A stretch of DNA of 64,000 nucleotides, taken from positions 15,930,271-15,994,270 of the forward strand of contig OZ234499.1 in NCBI GenBank assembly GCA_965153455.1. Reading direction: 5' to 3'. Position 1 is the first letter of the stretch, and each line of letters opens with the position of its first letter. The position numbers were made by a program, and so were the translations under genes. Shown piece after piece: positions 9,762-22,914 of the stretch. This stretch comes from Sphagnum compactum (taxonomy: Eukaryota > Bryophyta > Sphagnopsida > Sphagnales). Under the pieces are notes generated by a model. The model ran no database searches. It saw only the letters and a program-made list of their open reading frames with translations, and was not told where the DNA came from.

Positions 9762-12428
9762 ATGATGATGATGAGGAGGAGGAGGAGGAGCAGGCAACGA
9801 GAGTATGGAGCTTGCACAAGGAGGTTAGATCAGCTACTCACCATCAGCTCTGGTCTGCTGTGCTGCTCACCATCAGCAGCTTGGTCTGGACTGCTGCGCC
9901 AATTGACCATACCATCATCATCATCATCATCATCATCATCATTGAGAGTCCTTCTGTCTACCGCTTCCAGTACAGAAGCAACAGGAGGAGGAGGATTTGC
10001 AGCTGCTGAAAATGATCAACAACAACAACAACAGCCTCCTCTGGGAACTGCAGATGTTCGTCCATCATCAGAAGAGGTCTTGTTCCAGCACCAAGATGTA
10101 GTTAGGGCTGAGACACCACAGGTGGCTGCTGCAGCTGCAGAAGAGGTAGTCATTGCAATTGGTGGTAACATTGGTGACAGAGTCCAGAATTTCAACAAGG
10201 CTTTGGAGTTTATGCGGAATTCGGGAATTCAGGTGATCAGACATGCTTGCCTCTATGAAAGTGCTCCTGCCTATGTGACAGATCAGCCAGTTTTCCTCAA
10301 CTCGGCAGTGGCAGCTCGAACCAAGCTTGACCCACATGCATTGTTGTCAACTCTGAAGCAGATTGAAAGCGAACTTGGCCGAGCATCTGGTGGTATAAGG
10401 TGTGTGCTTTCTCAATGCATCCTCTTCTTCTTCTTCTTCTTCTCATATCATTACAACAAACATGAACGGATGTTCATTTGCATTTCTTCAATACCCTTTT
10501 GATGGTGAGAGCATGGTGTACCCATCTGAGAATGGTACACCATTCAGCAGAGGCAATGTTTTGTTGCAGTTCATGGGTATCACAATAGTGGACTGCTTTG
10601 CTATCACCTTTCTCAGTAGTAATGCAATCACAAGAGCAATTTGTCCATGAGCATGTGAGATCTGTAGAAATGCTGCTGCACTTTGTCTGTGCTTATATGA
10701 GACAGTACTTAGTGGTTTGTAACAAATCTAATCAGGTTGATTTGGCGGTGATGGATGCACAAAACAGATATGGTCCAAGACCATTGGACTTGGATATCAT
10801 CTTCTATGGTGACAAGACTGTTGACACAGAGAGACTGCAGATTCCACATGCAAGATTCATGGAGCGCCCATTTGTATTGGCTCCTTTGGTGGATTTGGCT
10901 CGTCCAGCTTCTTCAGATGTCCCTGGTCATTGGTTGACGCATAGCACTGTCAACAAGGGAGGCATTGCAAATGCATGGAATCAGATGGGTGGTGAGGCAT
11001 GTGTTGGGAAAGACGGGCTACGAAGGGTTATTCCAGTGGGGAGTAAGCTCTTGGACTGGGCGACCAGGACACATGTCATGGGCATCTTGAATGTCACTCC
11101 TGATAGCTTCAGCGATGGTGGGAGGTACATTGCTTGTTTCATAAATTGTGGGATCCATGTCTTCACTTCTTCTTCGTCTTCTTCAGCTCTCTCCCATTTG
11201 CCAGGTTCCTGAGTTGTTCGGGAACGCATCTGTACCCTCATCATCATTTTCCTCCTGGCTCCAGCTTAGGGTTTAAACATTCTCAGGGTTTATAGCAAAC
11301 TTTGGTGTGAGTCTAGGTTGCACCTATTCTGCTGCTCAGCACCTGATCTTAGTCACTCCTATTGCTCCAGACAAGGTATTAGTTTTGGTAGTTATTTTGC
11401 AACAGCCCATACTTCTGACTCCAACAGCAATTTGTAGAATTTCAGCTGATATCTTATGTAGAATGGCTGGGGATTGGTTGTGGCAGATATCTGTCTGTGG
11501 ATGATGCTGTTAGGCATGCTCGCAGACTAGCTGCAGATGGGGCAGATTTCATCGACATTGGGGCACAGTCAACACGCCCAGGAGCAACAAGGCTTTCAAC
11601 AGATGAGGAGCTTTCTCGCCTCTTACCAGTGTTGGATGCTTTAGCCAGGGACCCTGCACTGGATGGAGTTGATCTATCAGTGGACACATTTGATTCAAGG
11701 TTCGATTTGACTTGCTCATCAACTTTCCAGAAATGCTTTAGTACTTTGCATAACATCTGAAGCACATTTTAGTTCCACCATGGTATAGGCTTTGAATGCA
11801 GATGTCAAAAGGTGAGTTTTTTTGTGCCTCGCATGGCAGGGTAGTGCGGGAAGCAGTAAGCCGAGGGGTGAAAATAGTGAATGATGTATCAGGGGGTTGC
11901 TTGGACCCTGAAATGCTATCGACAGTGGCAGAGTTGGGTGTGCCGTATATCATGATGCACATGCGAGGGGACCCAACCACAATGCAGAACAAGGCAAACA
12001 CAAGCTATGGGGATGATGTATGTAGCGAAATTGGACAAGAGCTGCAAGTGCAATTGCAGAGAGCAGAGGATGCAGGAATTCCAGCATGGCGGATCATAAT
12101 TGACCCTGGGATTGGATTTGCCAAAACAGCGGATCAAAACCTTGAGGTGCTGCGAAACTTGCCGGCAGTGAGAAAGGCACTCTTGGAGGGGAGCCCAGCA
12201 AATGCTCATGGTCCTCTGTTGGTTGGAGCTTCAAGAAAATCGTTTCTGGGTAAGATATGCGGACATAAGAAGGGGGAAGAAAGAGATGCAGCAACAATTG
12301 CTGCAACTGTTGTGGGTGTTATAGGGGGGGCCAACATTGTCCGTGTTCATAATGTACAAGCTGTGCACAATGCTGTAAGGGTTGTAGATGCCATCTATAA
12401 GCACCAGCCAGCTGCCATACATACATGA
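9762..12428 (+). CDS. HPPK-DHPS: Bifunctional HPPK-DHPS of folate synthesis, probably mitochondrial
   Basis: Exons: 9762-10399, 10768-11124, 11487-11699, 11840-12428, phases joining to about 598 aa. The HPPK part (pyrophosphorylates 6-hydroxymethyl-dihydropterin) runs about 129-285, with IAIGGNIGDR near 131-140 and RYGPRPLDLDI from 213. The DHPS part (condenses that product with p-aminobenzoate to dihydropteroate) begins near 315: GILNVTPDSFSDGGR 318-332, DIGAQSTRPG 355-364, NDVSGG 417-422, MHMRGDP 442-448, DPGIGFAKT 491-499, GASRKSFLG 532-540 and a final RVHNV. All key DHPS motifs are intact. In plants this fused enzyme is mainly mitochondrial; the Arg/Ser-rich, nearly acid-free N-terminus (residues 1-70) fits a presequence. 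The start is one of four consecutive ATGs after an in-frame stop at 9744. Many tract residues come from simple repeats. Confidence 0.95.
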
Positions 12429-12929
12429 GAATCCTTGCCCACATCCAGTTTATCATGAATGGCTAAGTTTTTGATCACACTTCTTGGCTGGTCTTCTCCA
12501 AGCAGTGAACACAAGGTATGGTGTCAGTTTGTTCCATTGCTTCCCAACAGAAACTAGAATTCTGTACTCTAGACACTTATATAAATGAGATGTCAAAATG
12601 AGAAGGAAGATGGGAATTATCCCTTCGTCTTTCTGTAACTAGGAATCCTCCATTCTTACAATGCTAGCAATTATCAGATGGCCACATGGGTGGTGAGATG
12701 TACTAGGTGGCTTGATATGGTTCAATAATCTTTCATTTTCTTGAAGTTTCTTCACACTTGCTAATCATGGGTGTGGTCTCATTAGACAAATACTAATAAC
12801 ACCTCCCTGCTTGTCTTTTTAGGAAAGTTTCGGGTTTAGGCTTTTTGCTTGTAAGGAATGAATATGCAGGTACGTATTGACATGATGTTCACTCCTTCAG
12901 TTCTGGCTGGTCTTGGAATGGGGGAAGGC

Positions 12930-13260
12930 TGCACACAGTCAGATGTCGGAATTCTCAACTCGCTCGAGCCAGTTGAGCATCTACTTCCTTCTTGCTTTCT
13001 CTTGTTACTTTTCTTATAGCAATTCTACAAATCCTCTTTGTGAGAGAAAACTATAGGAATTCTTTAAGAATGTTTCATGATCAGGTATGGTGATGATATC
13101 CATAGGGAAATTAGGACAATGCTGTTTCTATGCAATGGCATATGCATCATGGATAAGACACAAATGAAATTGGCAATCCAAGCAAATGGGTGTTAGATTA
13201 TAGTAGAAGACAGCAACAGTTGATCAATACCCTGAACACCTGATGGAAACACAACACTCA
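12930..13260 (+). pseudogene. Probable decayed DHPS fragment downstream of HPPK-DHPS
   Basis: Reading forward at 13085 gives YGDDIHREI, against SYGDDVCSEI of the intact gene at 12003; the DNA matches at about 21 of 27 bases. About 122 bases later (13207) KTATVDQYPEHL aligns with KTADQNLEVL, which lies 117 bases after YGDD in the intact gene. Upstream at about 12937, TQSDVGILNSLEPVEHLLPS resembles AQSTRPGATRLSTDEELSRLLPV. Stops and frame changes separate these islands, so it cannot make protein. Collinear order and similar spacing favour an old partial duplication, but the identity is modest and chance similarity is possible. Confidence 0.4.
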
Positions 13261-13364
13261 GTGTAATTCTTGTATGTGCTCTTGAGCAACTCAATAGAGC
13301 TGAAGGAAAGTCAGTTATCAGACAGAATTGGTCTTCTATTATCTTTTATTGGCTCTGCCCATCC

Positions 13365-13523
13365 CATCAGGGAGAGGCTACGGAAGGATGGAGAATGTTC
13401 ATTTGGTCCCCACATTTTGAGGAATGTTCACCAGGTGTTACTGTGAACTTTTGAGTTCATTTTTGGGAATTTCATAGAACATTTCCTATTTCAATCATTG
13501 CTGGTTTGAACTTGCAATGAGGA
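13365..13523 (+). repeat. Dispersed repeat, copy 2 (related to 8513-8613)
   Basis: Shares CTGCCCA, GGGAGAGGCTA, TTTGGTCCCC, ACATTTCCTATTT and a TTGAACTTGCAATGAGG end with the 8513 copy, plus about 50 bases of inserted or expanded sequence. It directly follows the DHPS-like relic. Confidence 0.5.
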
Positions 13524-16500
13524 GCTTGTTTGCACAGCACAAGCCTTGGCTGGAACTAGTGCTATCTAGAGCTTTCCTGTCCCACTTCTCTTTTGGGTTC
13601 CACTTACTCAACTCAATCAAAGATTAAAGAAAGATGGCCCAAGTATCTAGTGTAGATATTGCAAAGTTAACAAGAGCATGCGCTAGTGTCTTTCTTTATG
13701 AAGGAAAACTAGTTAGGGTTGGAAAGGGAGCTATTGGAAACTATAACCCCCTTAGTTTTTTGGGCAAGGGGAAGAAGCCTTAGGGCTTAATCAAGGAGAT
13801 TCTATCATTATTTTGCCTTTTTGCAAGCTCATAAAAACTACCCAATTACCCAATACCTAGTGGGATGTTTCAAGGTTTGTGCAAACATGCAACTTTTTGA
13901 TGACCATATCATCAAACCAATTGTCTAAAGCAAAGGGTTGAATGATAACCTGATGCATGTGAAAGGAAAATCTTTGTTAGGTGAACAAGAGATTCCCAAT
14001 TGATGAATTACATTCGATAGATGCATGACTTGAAGAATGTGTTCAATAAATGGGCAAAGCATCCATTTGTCAATTAGAATTTCAAGGTCAGAGTTTAGTA
14101 CATAAATCATTGCTTGGTTTGAAGCATAGACAAGACACAATAGAAAGTCGGTTGTACAACATCTCACTATGCCAATTATTAGTTCACATGTGCAAAGAAG
14201 CAAAACAAAGTCAAGTTCAACAACTCCTATATTAGAATACAATTCTAACCCAAATCATTGTCTAAATGTAAAAGGTTATAGGCGGTTTTTTTACAATCGG
14301 AAACAAACATAGGAAGAGTGAGAAATGAAACGACAACTTGAAATAAACTCAATGTTTGTAATATAAAACATTGGGAAAAAGATATTCATGTTTCTTTTAT
14401 GTGTGCAAATCAAATTTTTATCATGTTTAACCAAAAATTGGAGATAATGGTTTGTGCCGTGTGGTCTATTATAAAGGTTCCCATAATAATTTGATGATGC
14501 ATCTACATTTAATGTAGATGCTTGTTTAGATTCTTAAAGTGAAGGTGAATCGAAGCAAGAGTTGATTTCCCATCCTTCATTCCTTTGGAAGTTCACTTTG
14601 GATTGTTGAATTTGTTTTATTCATGGAGCACTTAAATTCATGCTCTAGTTTCAAGCGAAAGACTAATCAAACTCTCATGTCTTTATAATATACAAAGTCC
14701 ATTGAAAAGTTGTTTAAAAGGACATTAAAAGAAGTTGGATGATTTGAATAATGCACCAATTTTTGGACTAGCAAGTTAATGAGCCTTTGAAATAGTTTTT
14801 TTTTTTTTTGGGTCAATTTTGTGTTGTAGCTAATGTGGTGGTTGTCCATAAGTCGATATAGCCAAATTCTGCTATTAACAAAACATGGAAGAAAAACATA
14901 TCCTTTTAGCTAGCCACTTGAACCATGTATGGATATTTGGCAATTTTTAAGAACTTTTCTTCAATTTTTTGCAATTCTTTTCAAATTATCACTGAATTTT
15001 CAACCAAATTTTTCATATTTTTTACTACATTGTGAAATTTCACCCCAAAAAAATGGCTAGTTTGAAAGGATTAGATGTTGTGAAATAATTTCTCATACAA
15101 GTAAACTATAGGGAGAATAATCATCCCTAACATGGTACAAGTCATGGTAAAGTCTATGTGAATCCGCAAATGTCCCATGTTTCAATTATAACTTCAATCC
15201 TATTAACCATGTGTTTGTTGTGATATGTGTAGTTATATGACAAAAGAGGTGAACATGATGTTTCTCATCCTAGAGTTTATGCACAACCCCTTTATCCCAA
15301 TGCAAATAATTAAAGAACAAACTTCAAGTTTTGAATTCCACTATTGTAAAATCAATAATCAACCCTAATTCATCATGTGAACCCAAGGGTGCACAAGAAT
15401 GATTCAATTAGTGTTCTTGCATTGAAGTCATACCAAATGAAATATTAATATTACAATTATGGTGTTATGTAATACTAATAAGTTATAGTTGTTGATTTTT
15501 TCAAAACCTTTGTTCACTTATATGCTTTGAATAATGAGAGTTATTTGTTTAATATTTTGGTATCTTGATTATGATTTTGCAAAATAATATAAGTATTTTC
15601 ATGGTCTTGATCTATTATTGCTTTGAGTATTCAAAAACCTACATTGTGTTTTAAAATATCATTTTATTCAAAATAGTCATTAAATGGGTGTTATTTTGAC
15701 ATTGAAGTTTAATCACGATGTACTAGAAATGCAATTAAGGTGCCATGAGTACCAATAATTTCTAATAATTATTTTATGTCTTAAACTTTTGCAATAGTTG
15801 TTAAAGTATATCTTCCAATTTTGTGCCATAAAAATATCCCATTTCTTTGGTAGTTTGGAAACTTTTTAAACCCATGTTGACTTCAAATAATTTAATAAGC
15901 AACAGTTTATTTAATCTAAGTTTATTTAATATTCCTATATTTTATCCAAAAATAATAATAATTCATATAATGTTATAACATGTACAACTTTTTTTATAAA
16001 CTACATGTTTGTGTTTCATCATTTGTTTGTATCAAACATCCAAAAATTTAATAACATTGTCAAGACCTTAAGCTTGAGCTTATGACAAAAGCTAGGGCAT
16101 GATAAAGATGGGGGCAAATTAAGACACAATGCAAGTTAATGAAAATATGACAAACTCCCACATGAAGTGAGAAATATATGAGAATCAAGGATAAGCATCA
16201 TTACAGCTCTTAGGATTAACTATTACTTTGGAATTGAAACTCCAATGTGAGCCCACATTTTTAGAGCACAATTTGGAAGATGAAATCACCTCCACATCAA
16301 ATGGTATTTAGTCCATTGAAAGGATCTCATTGAACACCCACAAGAACATGGGGTTACATTTTCACAATAAACATGTTTAGATGGAGATATTATTCTCCAA
16401 AATGCAAGACATAAAATGTTTCAATTTTGGGAATGTTGCACTTTGAGAATGTTGGGAAATTTTTATTTCTTTGATGTCAACCTTGTGGAGAGCTACAAAT

Positions 16501-16739
16501 TACATTACATGAATGAAGGTAATAGTGCTTCTTTCAAGTCTAGGCCATGATGAGTGTAATGTGGTTTCATGGCTAATTCATGAATGAAAATTGGTTCCAA
16601 TTGCACTAATTACAATTTTTGTTTAATTTGTGCAATAGTTGCAATTGTGAGGTGTTTGTGAAGACTAGTGCATCATCTTAGTCTTCTCAAAGATCTTGTG
16701 TTCCCTCTTTATTTTTGTGCAAGGATGTAGGGAACTTGC

Positions 16740-16870
16740 CCTAAATGACATTTCTAGTGTAGTTTCAATATTATGGAACCACCATCAATATTGTTTGACA
16801 AGCCTATCAATATGTCAAACATAAAACAAACATGTGAATAAACAATTGAACATCTATAATGGTAAGTGAC
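16740..16870 (+). repeat. Decayed dispersed repeat, copy at 16.8 kb
   Basis: Contains CATAAAACAAACATGTG followed by AATAAACAATTGAACAT, which recurs with few changes at 18205-18245. The left part (GGAACCACCATCAATATTG) resembles 38970-38990 (GGAATTACCATCAATACCA), so three sites appear to share one old element. Confidence 0.5.
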
Positions 16871-18149
16871 ACATCTTTAGGTTTGTTAAATGATATCAAG
16901 GGTAAAACAACATGTTGATTTTTAATTTTGCAATGGAATGCAAACCTAAGGTGTGTTCTTTAACTCTCACAAAGGTGTTAGAATTTTGAAATGAGACAAA
17001 AATGTAGCAAAAATTCAAAATGAAATCAATTTGCACAAACCCAAAAAGAAGGTCATTAGTGTAAATTAAAACCAAAATGGTGCATGGACAAACCATGAAC
17101 AACTTAACTCACATTTGGACACACCATGGCTTAGACTTGAAAAAAGCTCACCATTTTTCTCCCCATATTATATTCTAGGATTAGCAAAAGTGACAAAAAG
17201 TTTCAAAAAAATTGGGGGGAATATTGAAAATTCACAACTTTGTCAAGTTATGAATCCCATCACTTTGTGAATTCATGCATACAAGTTATAATTGAAAAAC
17301 TTTCAACTGAAACGTTATAAACTTTGGAAAAACCTTAGCAACACCATATTGCATGTTTCAATTATAGGTGTTTTGACAAATGAAGCTAGTTTTTTGCCCC
17401 TGAAACTTCTAGAAAGGTATAGGACCTTGGATACCCTATGCCCCCCAAAAAGAAATTCAAAATAAAATAGTCCCTTGATTTTACTTTTTATTTTTTACTA
17501 TGCATAAAGATTGAGAACCTAAACCGGGTAGGGTTTCGTTACCTTAGTTAGGTATCATTTTTTTTAACAACAACAACCCACCAAGTTTTCATGATGCCCG
17601 ATCTTCAACTTAACAAAAATTGGGGTGCTTGGTTTTCAACCCATGCATGGGATGTAGTGACAACTGATGAAATTGAAGGTGGGAATTGGCATGAAAACCA
17701 AGATGATTCCCACCCAATTCCTAAGAATTGCCCAACATTAGTTTTGATCCCTATTTCTTGGGCTTTTATGATCAGGTATCAAGTTGCCAATTTAATTTAT
17801 AACTTTTTTTTTCCATAATTTAAACTTCAAATTTTCAAATGAAGAATGTGAACCCATTTTTTATGTTTACACTTCAAGTTCCAATGGTCCAAAAAATGCC
17901 AATTTGGACACCATTTGTTATTTGCACTTTTGTTTTAAAATTTTGAAACACCATGGGACTTCAATCCTAAAGTGGGAAAACTATTTGGGAATGTTGGGAT
18001 TCATTTTTCCACACCTTTGGGAGTGCGGTTGAATTCGAAAACACTCTCCCAACTTGTTTCCCCCATGTTTTTGCCTTGGTCATGAATGCAATGCTAGGGT
18101 CACAATTCACCCATCTTGTCATAATGCAAAAAGCTAGGGGGACTTGCTT

Positions 18150-18260
18150 TGAATTTGATCATTCCATTGTAGTTTTGAGGTTAAAGAAGACTTGGATATA
18201 TCAAAACATAAACAAACATGTGGATAAACAATTGAACATTTGCAATGGCAATTGAAAAAA
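18150..18260 (+). repeat. Decayed dispersed repeat, copy at 18.2 kb
   Basis: Same orientation as the 16.8 kb copy, about 1.39 kb away, sharing the ATAAACAAACATGTGGATAA and CAATTGAACATTTGCAATGG strings. No terminal repeat or coding sequence is evident. Confidence 0.5.
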
Positions 18261-20379
18261 GAATGATGTGCTAAATTTATTGTGTTTATAATATTATTGA
18301 AGTTAATAAGGCAAATAGTCTAAATAATTGAATTAGAAAGGATTGAGGATAAAGGGCAAACTTCCTCTAGATGTGCATCACATATTTTACCAATAATTAC
18401 AAATCTTCAATGAAAAATAATGTGCAATGTTGCATCTTTCATGCTTGTAGATTCAATTATACAAGGTTGGAGTAAGAAGAAACATGTGATATTAAAAAAT
18501 ATAACAACAACACTATTAATGTGATTCCCCCTAACTATTAATAAACACTTTGATGAATCAAAACTTGACAACTTTAAACAACCACGACATGGCCCACAAT
18601 TTAAAATAACTTATACATTAACTTTTTCTCATTGCATAATTGGCCTAAGTTGCCTAGCTTTCACAAGTTCATTGTGAGCAACCCTTGCCAAAATACATAT
18701 GTGCATGCATCCAACACATGTAATCAAGTTAAAAATTTCATATAATGCATTTAAAAAAAAGAATTGAATTATTGTCCATTATTTTTCAAAGTCTTAGGTG
18801 TTGACCTAATTAATAACAAGTACCATTAATTGACAAAAAAAGACTCTCCTAAGGTGCTTGCGCAAATGTATAATGAATTTATCCAAATTCCAAACATATG
18901 GCGAGTAAGTTGTTAACTAAATAATTATATTGGTGAGAAATTACAATTGATTTTTTTAATCCAAATTTTGAATAATCTATTATGAGAATAATAATGTGCC
19001 ACATACTCTTAGGAAATGAAATGACTCCACCGTGACTCCACACCTTACAAATGACAAAGATGTCTCATTGGTTAATCTCTATGCTGCTTAATGTCCTCAT
19101 CCAATTGGCTTCATAATATGCATCTTCAAGTAAGCAAAAATTGTTTAAGAAAAAACTAAACACTCCCAAATCCATTGGTATCAAACTATAACCTTTAGAC
19201 TTGTGGCCACCTTGATGATTTATACCCCCATCCTCTTGTCCCATTGAATATGTTATAATATGCATAATTTGTTTGTACATAAGTATCTTCTAAGCTTTCA
19301 TTAACTTGAAAATTATAAAAAGATAAAAAAAATCATTTATTTACAATTCATTTTGTAAGAGTAGAAATGTCATGCAAATAGATGCAGGTTGATTCTTCAA
19401 AATAATTATATGAAAAAAATCCTCATATTAATCATTGAGTAAAGTAATTTTTAAATTTGAATACAATAAATATATAAATAATTTTGATGACTACTTGTAA
19501 TTTTTGTGACAAAGTACAAAAATTGTCTACTTGATAATGCTTTCACTTGGTGCCAAGTCATTTGATTCAACTTGTGAAAAACAAGGAAAATAAGTTGAAT
19601 GATAGCAACTCACAATGTTGCAAGTCACAATAACAATTTATGTAAGAATTTAAGTTGTTACATAAATTTTTCAATCATGTTGTTGTGATATCCAACCCAT
19701 AATGGGGATTAGAACTGGCACACAATTTGGAATTAACCAACAATGGTCACAAACCTTGCTAAAGTCATAATTTTTCCCTTGCCAACAAGCTTTACATGAA
19801 TGAGGAACGAATGTGATAGGTCATCTCCATACTTTGGAGGGTAATCATTAATTTAATTACATTTTTAAAAAAAAATTCTAGATTTGAGATGCATTTTTCA
19901 AATGTGCATCATGCATTGTACCACCACAATACTTAACATATTTTTCCTACAAACTTTGTCATTTTTTAGAACAAAAAAAATCCTATGGGTGTTGTTTTTT
20001 TATCCCATTACTAAACGTTTGGTTGAAAAAAAAGTGTTATAGGTTTTTCATATTGGTGACCAACCATCAAATTTTAATGTTTGGTATTAGGAGTTTAGGT
20101 GGGCAGATTTGTAAAAAAATTGAATAGTTTTACATGAGATTAGTTTGGTGATGGGCCATGAGATGATTTTTATTATGCATGGGGGGGTAGATGAGGGGTA
20201 CTTTAAATGTTTGGTTATGGGAAAAAAAAAACTATTGTTGAGGGTAAAAAAGAAGAGAGGTTAGTAGTTGATGTAGCTACTAGGGATGAAAAAAAGGAGG
20301 AACAGTTGCTGATGGGATCAACAAAAAGAGAGGAGTAGTTATTTGGGATGAACAAGGGGAGGAGCAGTTGCTGCTAGGG

Positions 20380-21480
20380 ATCAATAAGATTGCTAAGACA
20401 TATTCTTCAAGCAATGCAGCTCAAGGGTCCCCTATTATGGCCTGCTAGCTGTAAGAAGTCACAAGACACAAGGATTGCCTGACTTTAAGTTCCAAAGCCA
20501 ATTCTGGATGATGCAGATCCCAATACTGACATGGTGATGATGTTTTTGAGCTCACCTCCAACTCAAACTAAAGAATATTTGGGCAATATCTCTAACAGAT
20601 CCGACATCTTAGGAAGGTCTCTAGCCATAAGCTTTGTGCAAACTGGTGTGGAAAAAGAGTATTGGCATACCAACAAAAATAGGAACAAGTAACCACTCTC
20701 TCTATCTACCGCTTGTGTTTTAGTTCCCATTGTCCAATGATCTCATTTGTATTTCCTTCTAACATACATATCCATATTTTCCATTTAAAAATTATGAAGA
20801 CTTGCATAATAAATCTCTGTATGTAAAGACAACGCAATGTAATCTCCCTAAACAAAGTGGCAGTGAGCTTTTAATGTGCAAGGTTGCACCAAATCAAGTG
20901 GACTAGCTGCCTAGGTTGATGGTAAAGGACATGATTCAGGAAGAGACCACCCATACAACAACACGTCGAAGGTTCAGGACACAAGGTTCAAACAAAAAAA
21001 AGACTTGCTGAAGGGGATTAGGAGGATTGGTGGTGGTGGTGGACCTAATACAGTACCCCAACTACTACATCGAAGCAACTCAGATAATAAGTTCATTTTT
21101 CAGATTGCCAAGAAACTGACTACACGAAAATCTGCTGATGCCATGAGTAACAAGGGTGAACATTGAAACAATCCTTCAAAAAGTGTAATTTTGAGGTCAA
21201 CACAACAACCAACAAGTAAACCCGACAGTAATAATCTAGCTACAAAGCTTAGGAGATTGCATGTTCATGTGGATAATGAAATATAACATGTTGCAACTAC
21301 TTCAACAAAGAAGGAAATCAAGTTTTAGAATGCCACACTATCAAGATCTGTGACAACAACAATTGTAGACAAGAAGCATACATATCACATGGAAGAAAAG
21401 AATAACGAGTTGCAGAAATTTATGATTGAATCATCAATCCAAGAAAATGGATTAGGGAAATTTGGATTGAATTTTCCAAC
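20380..21480 (+). other. Eroded coding-like stretch, possible old transposon or gene relic
   Basis: Base composition here is more balanced than in the flanks. A forward frame without a start codon stays open for about 66 codons (20496-20692; contains SSPPTQTKEYLGN and GRSLAISFVQTGVEKEYW). Another short forward frame near 20920-21015 contains TTHTTTRRRFRTQGSNKKK, a basic stretch. Stops and frame changes separate them. I do not recognise the family; a decayed mobile-element protein or pseudogene is the likeliest reading. Confidence 0.25.
21039..21064 (+). repeat. Short direct repeat, copy 1 (copy 2 at 21602-21627)
   Basis: GTGGACCTAATACAGTACCCC here is matched by GTGGACTTGATACAGTACCCC at 21602. 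The 563-base spacing could mark ends of an old element, but no further terminal structure is visible. Confidence 0.45.
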
Positions 21481-22914
21481 TACACTTATAACACTGCCAT
21501 AAAATTTAGTCATTGTTGAGAACATTTTTGGTAGAAAAAGGTCTAAAGTTAGTGTCTATGGCATTGAGGAGCTAGAATCTAATGTGATACAGAAACGTGG
21601 GGTGGACTTGATACAGTACCCCGGCTATTCATGCGCGGGCGTCTACATGAGTTCACAAACTCAAGAGGTGCCTCAAGCTACGCCACCACCTGCACATGCA
21701 CGAAACACCTGGCATTAGAGATGGTCAAAGGTGATGTCCAAAATCGAAACACAAAGAAGCACGGGCATTGAAGGAGAGAGAGGAGCTAGCCACCATTGTT
21801 GGAGGAGCTTCATGAAAGAGCGCCTTTGAACTTACCGAACGGGAAATAAGAGAAAGTGAGATTAGGGGCTTTCGAGTGTGAAGAGAGGAGAGGGTCACGG
21901 GAATTGGTTTCAGGGTTTTGGAGTGGCGCTTCATAAGAGAACGGCTACTTAGTTAGGGTTTCCTAAGCCTTTAGGGTTTAATAACCAAACACTTTTTTGT
22001 CCTTTTTGAGGTTTCAATTTGAACCATTGATTAAAAAGGATTGGTTTTTTCAATGTTTGTGATTAGTTTGAGAATGTGCATGTTTCGTGATAAGGTAGAT
22101 TTTTGACAAGTGTCAATGTTAGAATGTTTGTTTATAGGATGTGCATTGTTTGAAGGTAGGGAGGCTTGTTGTTTGATAACTCTTGATTTTGTTTCAACGA
22201 GGCTGAGACCTTCCAGAGCCCATAACTTTTGCATTTTAAGTCCAAATTGGGCGATGTAAAGCGCACTAGGTGCGCCCAGAACTCGTCTACAATCCATCTT
22301 GGGACCTCAGATCCAACCAGAATCTCATGAGATCGCCAAGCCAAGAGCCCCTGTGTTCTTAAGTGTACTATGACTGGCCTCTCTACCCTAGTGTTTTTTT
22401 TTTCTTTTTGGATTGTGAGAGTTTGAGAAGCCCTGCTGCTTTCATTTATTGATAGATAGCGTAGATAGATAGTTATAGTTAGTGCTCTTTGGTGTTTCTT
22501 TCTTTCTTTGCTTGACGAGACAAGGGAGGGTCCCGGTAGCTAGTGAAGTGATGATGCTAGTGAGTGGAACAATCAATTTGTATATTCCAAGCACAATTTG
22601 TTGCTTCATGGCAGTATTTAAATGGAAGCAACAAATTTTGATTGCGAAATAGAAAGAGAGATTTAATTGGGTTCTTGAGCTTTCTTAGTTGTCCACACCA
22701 GAGGAAGTCATAACTTGTCAGTCACCCCAACACCGCATGTTTGCACTCTAGTTAAAGCTCGAGTTAAAGCCTAAGGTTGAGGGAGGGGCCCCCAGTATTT
22801 TCATCTTCTTGTTTTTTTTTCTTTTTTCTTTTTTCTTTTTTTGGGGTGAAAAATTGTCAAAAGACCATATTTATTCAATTTTTTTTGGGTGAGGATTCCT
22901 TTAATTTATTTATT

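Larger units (their letters stand above)
13524..20220. other. AT-rich intergenic region without recognisable genes
   Basis: About 6.7 kb of strongly AT-rich sequence with homopolymer runs and only short reading frames on both strands (largest 105 codons at 13925-14242, minus strand), none with a recognisable domain, splice structure or transposon motif. It contains two related decayed repeats near 16740 and 18150. Confidence 0.6.

Noticed and set aside
10598-10767. Upstream extension of the second HPPK-DHPS exon
   Set aside because: The frame is open before 10768, but the conserved GGIR-YGPRP junction and matching phase place this stretch in the intron.
481-12428. Functional cluster of kinase and folate gene
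   Set aside because: The genes are adjacent on one strand, but the families have no shared pathway and each has its own flanks.
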